A program made the position numbers and the translations under genes. From the NCBI GenBank assembly GCA_965200975.1, contig OZ241740.1:1488001-1552000 (forward strand): a stretch of 64,000 nucleotides of DNA. The letters run 5' to 3'. This DNA comes from S5-327 sp965200975. GTDB lineage: Bacteria > Chloroflexota > Dehalococcoidia > Lucifugimonadales > Australimonadaceae. This document shows, piece by piece, positions 53,099 to 61,881 of the stretch; the first letter of the stretch is position 1; the number at the start of each line of letters is the position of its first letter. Below the pieces are notes generated by a model. That model was not told the DNA's origin. It did not search any database and saw only the letters and a program-made list of their open reading frames with translations.

Positions 53099-54722
53099 TT
53101 ATACTCCTACTATCCACCCATTGGCGACATTGCGGTCGCGTAACTCAATGATGGTCAGATAGTCCCGTTTCTCCTTATTGCAAGGCCCACACAGAAAGCG
53201 TCCAGTTAGATGGTTCGTCCTTGCCGCCTTTGGAGCGTGGCGTTATATGGTCGAGCTCTAGGTAGCGCCGGTCATTCATTGGCGGCCTGAAGCCGCAGCC
53301 ATCGCACCTTAGAACCCCCGCAGTGCGCTTGGAGACGACTTCAATCTTCTCCTCTCTCGTCATACTACTCATGCGCGGCTTTGCCGAACTGCCTGTCCGT
53401 ACTATACGTGGTAGTGGGTCGGCGACCATACGCCCGCCATCAGTGCGCTTTGGGTGCTTATTCAAATAATGCACATCACTAGTCAGTAGTCGCTGCTGCC
53501 CTTCCTTGCGATGCGCCCCTTTCGTCAGTAGCCCCTCTTGCTCAAGCCTATCGAGCACCTGTGTGAGAGCCCCATCCCAGATATCCATCCCAATCCACTG
53601 TCGCCCTAGCTGCTCGGCAGCTATAGACGTAGTGGCGCATCCACAGAAAGGGTCGAGCACCATATCGCCTGGATTGCTACTAACGCGGATAATGCGCTTA
53701 TAGAGTTCTAGCGGTTTCTGTGTGGGGTAGCCGGTTTTTTCATTACCAGATGCCATAGGAATATCCGCTATAAAATCGGAAGCGGCAACACCTTTTACGG
53801 CCTCAAGATATGTCTTGATTTCTGGCAAGTAACTCTCCGAGTGGACGACTAACCCAGCATTATCGAGCGCATCCAATCGGGCGAGGGACGGATGGATATG
53901 AGAGCGGCCATCCTGGGACAAGGTCGTTTTGGACGATATACTGATGCATTACTCCCTTCATTGGAGTTGCCCAGTGCCGCCCTTTTTTCCCAGGGTCATA
54001 TCCTTTCCATTGCTGTCCACTCTCCCCATTACTCTTGCCAGCAGCATGGAGCGGTAGTCGTCTGTACGGGCCACGGTCATCGTTATCGTCGTAGGAATAA
54101 GTCTTATAAATATACTCAGGATTATTCATCTCGTACTGTGTGTTCCACGTGAAGTTCTCGGAGTCCTTGGTGTAATAGAGAATAGAGTCGTGGACTTGCC
54201 CCCATTTCTTTGAGTCAGACTTTCCCCCACTGCGGTTCCAAGCAATCTCGTTTCTAAAGTTCTTACGCCCGAATATCGCATCCATTAGAGTCTTCACGTA
54301 GGCGTGAGCAGTATGGTCAATATGTAGGTAGATGCTCCCATCATCCGCAAGGATGCGATGCATCTCCAGTAGGCGAACGCCAAGCCAGCAGAGGAACGCC
54401 CCCATATCCTCACCGGCGCACTCCTTTGTGGTCATTATCACCTTGTAGACGTTCGGCCAAGTGTTAGTGATAGCCCCAAGCCAAGGCTCTTGCACATCCT
54501 TCGCCCAGTTCCATCTGTCCTCGAATTTTGCCTCATCACCGAGGCTGTCGGGCGTGGCGTGGAAGTCCTTGTTCTTATTGAATGGGGGGGGCGGTGGCGA
54601 TGAGGTTTATCGTTCCCGTATTGATGCCACGCAGAAACCCCAGATTGTCCCCGTGGAACAGTGTTCGGCTCTCGACGTTGCTAGTATAATTACCGCTGTC
54701 CGCTGTCCGCTGTCCGCGCCAT
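53099..54722 (-). pseudogene. DNA methyltransferase fused to HNH nuclease domain, out of frame
   Basis: When repaired this is a protein of about 540 residues. The N-terminal part has FHGDNLGFLRG and motif IV, read as TAPPFNKNKDFHATP after removing one C from C8 (54584-54591). LHIDHTAHAYVKTLMDAIFG follows, then the SAM motif VLDPFCGCATTSIAAEQLG, and last an HNH/zinc domain CDGCGF...LDHITPRSKGGKDEP...LCGPCNK. Further +1 changes lie at 53879-53881 and 53195-53197. The ATG at 54722 has GAGGGG upstream but is thrown out of frame by a 7-bp repeat. Motif IV has Ala instead of Asp, which would stop catalysis if real. Base composition is less GC-rich than the neighbours, a sign of transfer. Confidence 0.75.
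54693..54717 (-). repeat. 7-bp tandem repeat directly after the methyltransferase start codon
   Basis: CCGCTGT repeated 3.6 times on the plus strand. It begins two codons after ATG 54722 on the minus strand. With three units the ATG frame ends at a TAA within ten codons; with two (or five) units the ATG is in frame with the methyltransferase. Confidence 0.85.
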
Positions 54723-54854
54723 ACTATGCCCCTCGCCTATAGGTGTCCGAGAAGCTTACCAGATTGCGAGTGCTAAAATCAAACGGAACCTCCGCGCGTC
54801 CTTAGCCCTGCAACCCATCCCCGCAGAGAAGACCGGGGAGGGGGAGAGCTGCGC

Positions 54855-56372
54855 CTATCCCTCGAACACCAGCGACTTCACCACTACCGGGATCGCCTCC
54901 ACCGACTCCAGCTGCTCGCCAAGGTCGATGAAATTGAACTCCCCAACCGTGATGCCGTCGACCACGACCACGTCCTGCTCCACCTTGTGCTCGTTCTTCA
55001 GCATCGACCCGACGAGGCCCGCTACGTCGGCGCTGAGCACGATCGTCCACACGTGCTCGGTCAGCGGCGACAGCGATTCGGCGATCGCGTCGCACAGCGC
55101 CTTGATGGAGTCGTACGTCGGGATCACCGGCCCAAGCAGCGCCAGCGCTATCGACTTCCCAAGATCGTGGTGCGCTATGTCGAGGCGGTTAAACGCCTCG
55201 GTTATCGCCTGCTGCACCCCTTCCTTGCTGATGTCGTTCGGGTCAGCCGGCAGGTACGCCGGCACAACCTGCAAGTCGAGATGCGGCAGCAGGCCCGGCG
55301 TCGAGACGTACACCGTGCTCGACGACACCTGCACGGTGTACTGCGACGCGCCTATCACTGTCGCCCGGATACGCTCCGCGCTTCCCGCAAGCGGTATCCC
55401 CAACGACGGCAACCGCCTCCGCACCGCAGCCCCCAGCAGCGGGCCCATGTCTCCATAGTCCTGCTGGTCGTAGTCGTAAACGTACTCCGCAACCCCGCCC
55501 GAGAATCCGATCTCGTCGACCGGCTCCGAAAACTGCAGCGGGCCTGAGATGAGCAGGTCCGACGCCAGCTGCGAGTACTCCTCCCGGCCCAGCGCCTGGA
55601 AGAGCAGCTCCGCCAGCCTCTCCGCGACCCGCTCCTTCTCGTCCTCCTGTATCTGCTTCCCTATCTCCACCTCCACCCCGACGCTCCGCGCAACGACGCG
55701 GCCAGCCTCTTCGATGCGCTCCACTACACTGTCTGCATCCCACGCTATGAGGCGGGCCCCCACGTTGATAGCCATCGTCTCCGCGACTTTGCCGCTCTGC
55801 ACTATGGCGATCTTCGTAGTTCCTCCGCCCATATCGACGTTCATACCCGCGCCAATCTTCAGCGACCGGGCAGCCGCTCCCGAACCGTGCGCGCCGAGAA
55901 TGCCCTCCAGGTTCGGCCCTGCCGTCGCGCATACGAAACGTCCGCCCGCGGCAGCCAGCATCCGGATGATCGCCTCCGAGTTGTGCTTGCGTACGGCCTC
56001 CCCGGTGCAGATCACCGCGCCGGTGTCGATGTCGTCCGGCGACAGCTCCGCCTCCGCGTAGCTGTTCTTCACGAAATCCCCCAGCGCATCCGTGTCTATG
56101 GTGTCGGGGTCCGAGTACGGCGTCAGCAGAATAGGGGAGCGGTGCAGCACCTGGCGGAACACCACCTCGAACTCGCTCGACATCTCCGTGCTGCGGCGGC
56201 GCATCACCAGTTTCGAAAACATCAGGTGCGACGTCGACGATCCAATGTCTATGCCCACGCTCGTCAGGCGCAGCCAGTCAGGATTAATGGGGAACCCATC
56301 GTCCGCGATGGAGCCGAAGATAACCTCGTCCTCAGCTCCGTAATGTCCGTGCTCCCAGGGATCGTCGTGCAT
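54855..56372 (-). CDS. eutA: Ethanolamine ammonia-lyase reactivating factor EutA-like
   Basis: 505 residues, an ATPase of the actin/Hsp70-like fold that exchanges damaged cobalamin in ethanolamine ammonia-lyase. GIDIGSSTSHLMFSKL near residue 40 is the EutA phosphate-1 motif. ICTGEAVRKHNSEAII, AGMNVDMGGGTTKIAIV and the later FSGGVAEYVY follow in the expected order and the length fits. The lyase genes eutB and eutC are not in the window, so it is either an orphan or serves another B12 enzyme. The start at 56372 gives a slightly longer acidic lead than some homologues. Confidence 0.88.
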   Translation of the reverse strand: MHDDPWEHGHYGAEDEVIFGSIADDGFPINPDWLRLTSVGIDIGSSTSHLMFSKLVMRRRSTEMSSEFEVVFRQVLHRSPILLTPYSDPDTIDTDALGDFVKNSYAEAELSPDDIDTGAVICTGEAVRKHNSEAIIRMLAAAGGRFVCATAGPNLEGILGAHGSGAAARSLKIGAGMNVDMGGGTTKIAIVQSGKVAETMAINVGARLIAWDADSVVERIEEAGRVVARSVGVEVEIGKQIQEDEKERVAERLAELLFQALGREEYSQLASDLLISGPLQFSEPVDEIGFSGGVAEYVYDYDQQDYGDMGPLLGAAVRRRLPSLGIPLAGSAERIRATVIGASQYTVQVSSSTVYVSTPGLLPHLDLQVVPAYLPADPNDISKEGVQQAITEAFNRLDIAHHDLGKSIALALLGPVIPTYDSIKALCDAIAESLSPLTEHVWTIVLSADVAGLVGSMLKNEHKVEQDVVVVDGITVGEFNFIDLGEQLESVEAIPVVVKSLVFEG

Positions 56373-56554
56373 GAGGCCGCCTTTCAGCTTACGGACACGC
56401 GCGCCCTGTGGAGCAGGCGACTTTCGAGTTGCCCGCCCTTACGTGCCGCGCGACCGGGAATCCTCGCAATCTTATGCCCCGCAGGCGCCTTCGGCAACAC
56501 GCGGGCTATCCGTCCCCATCCCCCGGACGAACGCGCCCGACTGGCGTCCCGCCC

Positions 56555-57415
56555 TCAGCGCAGCGCCTGCAGGTTTGGCGACGACGACGACGTGACCTCC
56601 CACCAATTGCCGTTCAGGTCGGACAGCGCGAACCAGGCCTCGCCCGACTCCTCCTGCGGCTCCCGAAGCTCTCCCGCTCCCCACTCCTCGCGCTCGAACG
56701 CGTCGTACGCCCTCAGCACGTCCGAGCGCCCCTCTACCTTCAGCGCGTACCGGTTCACCGGGCGCAGCAGCGTTCGTTCCGCGGACGGCAGCGACACGAT
56801 GTACCACGGCCCCGCCCCAGCCGCGACGTACGTCGAAATGTTTCCGCCGCCCACAATATCGAGCCCCAGAACCTCCGTGAAGAATCGGTTGCTCGCCTCC
56901 TTGTCCGCGCACTGCATCGTGCCGTGCGACAGCGCCTGGGGCACGTACCCTCGCCCCGGAAAGCGCTCCTGCGCCAGCGGCGCCCGCCAGTGTTCCGCCG
57001 CTATCCGCCGTCCATGCTGCGACGCCCGAGGGTTGTAATACTCGATCTCTATCGTGTTCCCTCCCGGCTCGTCGATGTACACCGAATACGCGAAATGACT
57101 CCCGCGCGGGCCGTCGATATTCGTCAGCCCGTACGTCTCCTGCCGCTCTTGCAGGTATGCGGCAGCGGCGTCGATCTCCGTGTGGTCGGCGACCCTGTAC
57201 CCGTAATGGTTCGCGTGCGGCTTCTTCGGCGCGTCTGCTCCGCCCTCGTGCACCACCAGCGCCCACCCGGAGTTCGGGTGCTTGACTACCGCCGCGCCCT
57301 CGACGCGCTCCGTCACCTCGCACGCCAGCAAGTCCGTGAACACCGGCAGCGTCTCATCCAGGAACCGGCACTCGTAATGCCCGTACGTCAGCGCCTCCGG
57401 CCTCAACAGCGCCAT
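56555..57415 (-). CDS. Two-domain VOC protein, extradiol-dioxygenase-like
   Basis: 286 residues with two VOC modules. The first opens LTYGHYECRFLDETLPVFTD and closes YIDEPGGNTIEIEYYNP with a metal-type Glu. The second opens LSHGTMQCADKEASNRFFTE with a His and closes LSDLNGNWWEV with a Glu. Two modules and length resemble extradiol ring-cleavage dioxygenases, but it may be a different oxygenase or hydrolase. The start at 57415 follows GGGAGGTC. It stands upstream of eutA in the same direction, 182 bases away. Confidence 0.83.
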   Translation of the reverse strand: MALLRPEALTYGHYECRFLDETLPVFTDLLACEVTERVEGAAVVKHPNSGWALVVHEGGADAPKKPHANHYGYRVADHTEIDAAAAYLQERQETYGLTNIDGPRGSHFAYSVYIDEPGGNTIEIEYYNPRASQHGRRIAAEHWRAPLAQERFPGRGYVPQALSHGTMQCADKEASNRFFTEVLGLDIVGGGNISTYVAAGAGPWYIVSLPSAERTLLRPVNRYALKVEGRSDVLRAYDAFEREEWGAGELREPQEESGEAWFALSDLNGNWWEVTSSSSPNLQALR

Positions 57416-57489
57416 GTCCGACCTCCCCAAACGCAAAAATCCGCCCGCATACTACTCCTCAAGCCCCCAACCTGCCGCTCGCCCGCTCT

Positions 57490-57580
57490 CCGTAACTGTT
57501 CAGAGCTGATGAGCGGACGCGCGATAGCGACGTGAGGGCGTCGGCGCCGGCGCGCTGCCGGGAGAGCCGCCCCGGCGCCG
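57490..57580 (+). repeat. Degenerate dispersed repeat
   Basis: CTGTTCAGAGCTGATGAG, GACGCGCGATAGCG and GGCGCCGGCGCGCTGCCGGG in the usual order, with the hairpin core eroded to GGGAGAGCCGCCCCGG. It lies between divergent genes. Confidence 0.6.
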
Positions 57581-57626
57581 GACTCAGGAGCGGGCAGGAA
57601 GCGCGAGCCTGCGCTATCCTGTCGGC

Positions 57627-58439
57627 GTGAGCGAACTCACTGAACGCCTCGACCTCGCCGTCCGCCTCGTCCGCGAAGCGGGCCTGCTTGCCGTCTCCTA
57701 CTATCAGAGCCAGGACATCGGCGTCGAGTTCAAACCTGACCGCTCGCCCGTCACTCGCGCAGACAAGGAAGGCGAACAGCTCATCCGCCGAATCCTCGAC
57801 GCCGAATGCCCCCGCGACTCGGTCATCGGCGAGGAATTCCCCGACAAGGGCGGCGACTCCGGCTATCAGTGGATCCTCGACCCCATAGACGGCACCGAGT
57901 CGTTCGTCCGCGGCGTTCCCCTCTTCGGCGTGATGGCCGCCCTCGAACACCACGGCGAACCTGTCGCCGGCGCCGTCTGCTTCCCCGCCCTCGGCGAAAT
58001 CGTCTACGCCGCCACGGGCCACGGCGCCTGGTGGGCCAACGCCATCGGCGAGCCTCACGACCCACTCGACCGTCGGCCCGCCCGCGTCTCGACGACCGCC
58101 AACCTCGCCGACGCCACCTTCTGCAGCACCGGCTTCCACGACTTCGCCGCCATCGGCAAGCAAACCGGCCTCGCCAACCTCTTCGCTTCAGTCGCTCGCG
58201 CCCGCGGATGGTCCGACTGCTACGGACACTACCTCGTCGCCACCGGCCGCGCCGACATCATGATCGACCCCTTTATGAGCGTGTGGGACAACGCCCCTCT
58301 TCTACCGATCATCGAAGAAGCCGGCGGACGCTTCTCCGACCTCGCCGGAAAGCGCGATATTCGCTCTCCCAACGCCCTCTCCACCAATGGCGTCCTCCAC
58401 GACGCCGTCCTCGCCGCGCTGGACGCTTCAGGACAATAG
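57627..58439 (+). CDS. Inositol monophosphatase family phosphatase (HisN-like)
   Basis: 270 residues. The metal-binding motifs are IGEEFPDK (Glu), LDPIDGTESFVRG (DPIDGT) and the C-terminal DPFMSVWDNAPLLPIIEEAGG (WD), all intact for two- or three-metal phosphatase chemistry. The FVRGVPLFGVM variant of the second motif resembles histidinol-phosphatases of the HisN kind, so histidine synthesis is possible; inositol phosphate or PAP are alternatives. The GTG start at 57627 is used. It is a monocistronic gene. Confidence 0.88.
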   Translation: MSELTERLDLAVRLVREAGLLAVSYYQSQDIGVEFKPDRSPVTRADKEGEQLIRRILDAECPRDSVIGEEFPDKGGDSGYQWILDPIDGTESFVRGVPLFGVMAALEHHGEPVAGAVCFPALGEIVYAATGHGAWWANAIGEPHDPLDRRPARVSTTANLADATFCSTGFHDFAAIGKQTGLANLFASVARARGWSDCYGHYLVATGRADIMIDPFMSVWDNAPLLPIIEEAGGRFSDLAGKRDIRSPNALSTNGVLHDAVLAALDASGQ

Positions 58440-58460
58440 CGCCGGCGCGCGGCGGGCTCC

Positions 58461-59003
58461 CTAGAAGAGGCTCCGCGCCCAATTCCAGAACGCCTCCACA
58501 ACGTCCACCGCCCGGTAGCTGTCGAGCCACCGTCCTCCGTGCAGCACGTACTCGTGCGCGACCTTCAATCCCGCCAGCGGCGCAAGCCAGACCAGCGACC
58601 GCCGCCGCGTAAGCTCGTAGCCGGGCGCAAAATGACGCGCCCCCGCCACGAACACGAACCAGAACTCGAACACGTTCGGAAACGCCAGCAACGCCCACCG
58701 GCTGCCTGTAATCTCGAACGCCGCCACCCCCAGCATGCGAAACCCGAACAGCCCTGCCGCGATCGTGCGGGAAGGTCCGCTCCATCGCAGCGACGCCCAC
58801 AGAAACGTCCCCATGTACGCAAGGTCCAGCCACTTGTCGAGCGCCTGGTAGTTACGCACGCCCCCCAGATCGAGCAGGTTCATCATGAACAAGTCCGAAA
58901 GGTCGACCGCTATCGCGACGATCGCTCCTGCGAACGCCCACCGCAGCACGGGCAACGCCCCCGCTATCCGCGCCGCTGCAATAATCAGCTCTTCCGTGGT
59001 CAT
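58461..59003 (-). CDS. Hypothetical membrane protein
   Basis: 180 residues with about four hydrophobic helices. Features include SDLFMMNLLDLGG after helix 1, KWLDLAYMGTFLWASL, FGFRMLGVAAFE and PNVFEFWFVFVAGARHF, with many aromatic residues. No family is recognised. The start at 59003 (MTTEELIIAA) is chosen because the upstream extension is basic and low in complexity. It is divergent from the pair of predicted diiron proteins, with 112 bases between starts. Confidence 0.7.
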   Translation of the reverse strand: MTTEELIIAAARIAGALPVLRWAFAGAIVAIAVDLSDLFMMNLLDLGGVRNYQALDKWLDLAYMGTFLWASLRWSGPSRTIAAGLFGFRMLGVAAFEITGSRWALLAFPNVFEFWFVFVAGARHFAPGYELTRRRSLVWLAPLAGLKVAHEYVLHGGRWLDSYRAVDVVEAFWNWARSLF

Positions 59004-59115
59004 CGCCCGCCGAGGATACGCCAGTCCAGGCGCCGGCATCTCGCCCCGAATCGCGCCCCGAATCTTGCCTCCGCAGCGCGCCCGGGGTAGCCTTCCTCCC
59101 GCCAGGAGAACCGCC

Positions 59116-59895
59116 ATGAACGAGCCCCGCAAACAGGAACTCGCCCGCGAGATGCAGCAGATCGCCCAGCGGTTCTGGGCCGGCGAAGCCGAGATCTGCC
59201 GCGCCTTCTGGAGCGTCCCTCGCTCTCCTGAGGAACAAGCCCGCTGGCTGCGGCTTCAGGTCTACAAGGAGATGTTCGGCTCAGGCCTCGCAGGACATCC
59301 CGGAGGCATCATCCGCGGACTCATCGACAAGCTCGACCGCAGCCTCCCCCTCGCCCAAACCAGGGAGCAGCGCGACGAATTCGAACGCGACATCCGCGTC
59401 CTCCGCGAAGAGTTCACCCACTACCGGCTCTTCGCCGACATCCTCGAAGACGTCCTCGGCGAACCCGTCCGGCTCGAGAGCCTCCGCGCCTGGCAGCTCC
59501 CCGAAGACGCCAAGCTCCAGCTCGTCCGGCAGCAGGCCCGCGAGCAGCACGGGCGCGTCGGCGAGGCCGCCATCGGATTCACCGAGGGCGGCGGCGCCTC
59601 CTTCTTCTACGAAGGACGCAAGATCGGCGGCGACCCTCTCTCCGACCGCGTCGCCGCCGCCTGCGCCATCGTTTTCGGCGACGAATCCGAGCACGGCGAA
59701 CACGGCGCCTCCGAATTCGCCCACAACCTCGAGACCGAGCAGGAGTGGAACGAAGCCCGCGCTATCGTCATCGCCATCTGCAAGCAACGGCTACGCATGC
59801 GCTACGAAATGTTCGGCCTCCCCATCGACGAAGACCGCATCGACCAGATCGCCCAGGGACTCATAGAGCCCCTCGACGTCCACGCCGTCAGTTGA
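59116..59895 (+). CDS. Predicted diiron four-helix protein, copy 1
   Basis: 259 residues, family not recognised. The predicted helices carry Glu24 (FWAGEAEI), Glu99 and His102 (LREEFTHYRLF), Glu157 (GFTEGGGA) and Glu190 and His193 (GDESEHGEHG). This E, ExxH, E, ExxH order is that of ferritin-like diiron carboxylate proteins. No CxxC, signal peptide or membrane helix is present. The C-terminal helix CKQRLRMRYEMFG is also shared with the next gene. The start at 59116 follows AGGAGAA. It lies 37 bases before its paralogue, so they form one operon. Possible roles are oxygen-dependent oxidation or metal handling; this is inference. Confidence 0.75.
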   Translation: MNEPRKQELAREMQQIAQRFWAGEAEICRAFWSVPRSPEEQARWLRLQVYKEMFGSGLAGHPGGIIRGLIDKLDRSLPLAQTREQRDEFERDIRVLREEFTHYRLFADILEDVLGEPVRLESLRAWQLPEDAKLQLVRQQAREQHGRVGEAAIGFTEGGGASFFYEGRKIGGDPLSDRVAAACAIVFGDESEHGEHGASEFAHNLETEQEWNEARAIVIAICKQRLRMRYEMFGLPIDEDRIDQIAQGLIEPLDVHAVS

Positions 59896-59932
59896 CCAGT
59901 TGACCTTGCCCCATCCGGCACAGGAGGGCCCT

Positions 59933-60706
59933 ATGACCACCGCAACCGCCCGCGACCTCAAACAACAGATCCGCGCTATGGGGCAATGCTTCTGGGCGGG
60001 CGAGGCCGAGATCGCCCGCAACTTCCTCGCCGTCCCGCGCGAGCCGCTCGACCACGTCCACTGGCTGCGCCATCAGTGCTACCGCGAGCTCCGCGGCCCC
60101 GGCCTCCTCGCGCGCCCTCACAGCCGCGTCGAGTGGATCATCGACAACGTCCGCAGCCGGCTCCCTGTCGCCGAATCCAGGGAGGGCAGGGATACGCTGG
60201 AGTACCAGCTCGAGTCTCTCCGGCAGGAGTTCACGCACTTCCGTCTCTTCGCCGACATCCTAGAAGAGATCACCGGCCAGCCTGTGCTGATGAGCGACCT
60301 CGACGGCCTGCGCCTCCCCAGCGACGACCGTATCGAAGCCGGACGCAAACAGCTCATCGCGCAGAACGAGCGCATCGCGCACATCGCCTACAACTTCGCC
60401 GAAGGCGGCGGGGCAGGCATCTTCCACGCAGGCGCAGCCCTCGAAACCAGCGACCCTCTCCTCCTGCGCATCAAGGACGCCTCGCGCATCGTCTACGACG
60501 ACGAAGTAGGCCACGGCGAACACGGCGCCGACAGCGTCGAGTCCGAACTCGACGACCCCGCAGACCTGGAGACCCTCCGCTCGATGCTCGCCGTTATCTG
60601 CGCCGACCGCCTCCGCATGCGCTCCGAAATGTACGGCTTCCACCCCGACGAGACCCGCATCGCCGAAATAGCCAACGGCCAAATCGACCCTCTGCCCCCC
60701 ATCTAA
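59933..60706 (+). CDS. Predicted diiron four-helix protein, copy 2
   Basis: 257 residues, alignable without large gaps to the preceding gene. The metal-ligand set is the same: Glu24 (FWAGEAEI), Glu99 and His102 (RQEFTHFRLF), Glu157 (NFAEGGGA) and Glu191 and His194 (DDEVGHGEHG). The shared words include FWAGEAEI, EFTH-RLFADILE and RLRMR-EM-G, while the rest has diverged, so the duplication is not recent and both copies are probably kept by selection. The start at 59933 follows AGGAGGG. They may form a heteromer. The function is unknown. Confidence 0.75.
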   Translation: MTTATARDLKQQIRAMGQCFWAGEAEIARNFLAVPREPLDHVHWLRHQCYRELRGPGLLARPHSRVEWIIDNVRSRLPVAESREGRDTLEYQLESLRQEFTHFRLFADILEEITGQPVLMSDLDGLRLPSDDRIEAGRKQLIAQNERIAHIAYNFAEGGGAGIFHAGAALETSDPLLLRIKDASRIVYDDEVGHGEHGADSVESELDDPADLETLRSMLAVICADRLRMRSEMYGFHPDETRIAEIANGQIDPLPPI

Positions 60707-60882
60707 CCTGCCACCCCCTCCGGGTGGGAGAGCTGCGCAACGCGGACGCTCTCCGGTCGCCGCAACAACAAAAGGGGGGAGCCTGCGGAACGGGACGCTT
60801 CCCGATTCCTCGACGCGTCGCGGGAGAGCGCTCTCGCGCGGCGCAGCCCGCTCGCAATCCCGCTCGCGCTATACTCCCGCTA

Positions 60883-61635
60883 ATGACGCGCTTCACCGGC
60901 AGAACCGCAATCGTAACCGGCTTCGGCTCCGGCATTGGGCAGGCGACCGCCTTCCTTCTCGCCGCAGAAGGCGCCAACGTCGTCGGCCTGTCGCGTAGCC
61001 CCGAATCTGGCGAGGCCACAGCCAGCGCCATCCGCAGCGCCGGCAGCGAGGCGACGTTCATCAGCGCCGACATACGCTTGCCCGGGCCCGTCGACGACGC
61101 AATAGGTGAGGCCGTCAGCCGCTACGGCGGCATCGACATCGCCGTCAACGCCGCCGGCATCCGCGCCACAGGCGCCGTCTCCGACCTCTCCCCCGAACGT
61201 TGGGGCGACACTCTCGACACCAACCTCACCGGTGCCTTCCTCGTCGCCCGCGCAGCCATCCTCCGAATGCAGCAACAGGGCAGGGGTGGCGTCGTCGTCA
61301 ACATCTCCGCCATCTCCGGATTCCGCGGCCCCGCGGGGCGAGCCGCCTACGGCGCCGCCAAGGCCGGACTCCACAACCTCACCGAGGCGATGGCTCTCGA
61401 CCACGCCCGCGACGGCATCCGCGTCAACTGCGTCGCCCCGGGCCCCACGGCGACCCCAATGGTCGGCGAGATTACGCCCGAAGTGGAGGCCGCCATGGCC
61501 AAACGCGTCCCCCTCGGACGCATCGGGCAGCCCAACGACGTCGCCGAGGCCGTCGCCTTCCTAGCCTCCGACGCCGCCCGCCACATCACCGGCGCCATCC
61601 TCCCCGTAACCGGCGGCGCCCACCTCAACGTCTAG
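60883..61635 (+). CDS. Short-chain dehydrogenase/reductase
   Basis: 250-residue classical SDR. TGFGSGIGQATAF is the nucleotide motif (residues 12-24). SRSPESGEAT after beta-2 has Arg near the ribose site, which suits NADPH. NAAGIRATG, the Ser in NISAISGFRG, and the catalytic YGAAK are present. The closing VAEAVAFLASDAARHITGAI and PVTGGAHLNV is standard. Ribosome-binding sequence is weak. A gap of about 190 bases after it holds no gene, then a terminator. Confidence 0.92.
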   Translation: MTRFTGRTAIVTGFGSGIGQATAFLLAAEGANVVGLSRSPESGEATASAIRSAGSEATFISADIRLPGPVDDAIGEAVSRYGGIDIAVNAAGIRATGAVSDLSPERWGDTLDTNLTGAFLVARAAILRMQQQGRGGVVVNISAISGFRGPAGRAAYGAAKAGLHNLTEAMALDHARDGIRVNCVAPGPTATPMVGEITPEVEAAMAKRVPLGRIGQPNDVAEAVAFLASDAARHITGAILPVTGGAHLNV

Positions 61636-61826
61636 CGCTGGGGGGCGTGGGCCCCGACGCCTGCCCATTGCCGAGCGTCCATCCCCAAGACCCTAACGGC
61701 TACCTTGCAGAGCCTCCCGACCTCGAAGGCGTAGTCGCCGCCGACACCTCAGAACGCGCAGAAGCCCTCGTCCGCGACCCGATGGCGTCGCGGCTTGCCC
61801 TCTCACTGCCCATCTGCAACAACAGA

Positions 61827-61856
61827 AGAGGCCCCGGCCGATTGGCCGGGGCCTCT
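61827..61856. terminator. Hairpin terminator between convergent genes
   Basis: 13-bp perfect stem (AGAGGCCCCGGCC and its complement) with a four-base loop followed by TTTAT. It lies between the SDR and the convergent Asp-box gene. Confidence 0.8.
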
Positions 61857-61881
61857 TTATACGACGCTTCTGTCGATAAAC

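Noticed and set aside
52103..53110. Complete insertion sequence with terminal inverted repeats
   Set aside because: No matching inverted ends or target duplication could be found around the transposase; only the coding remnant is claimed.
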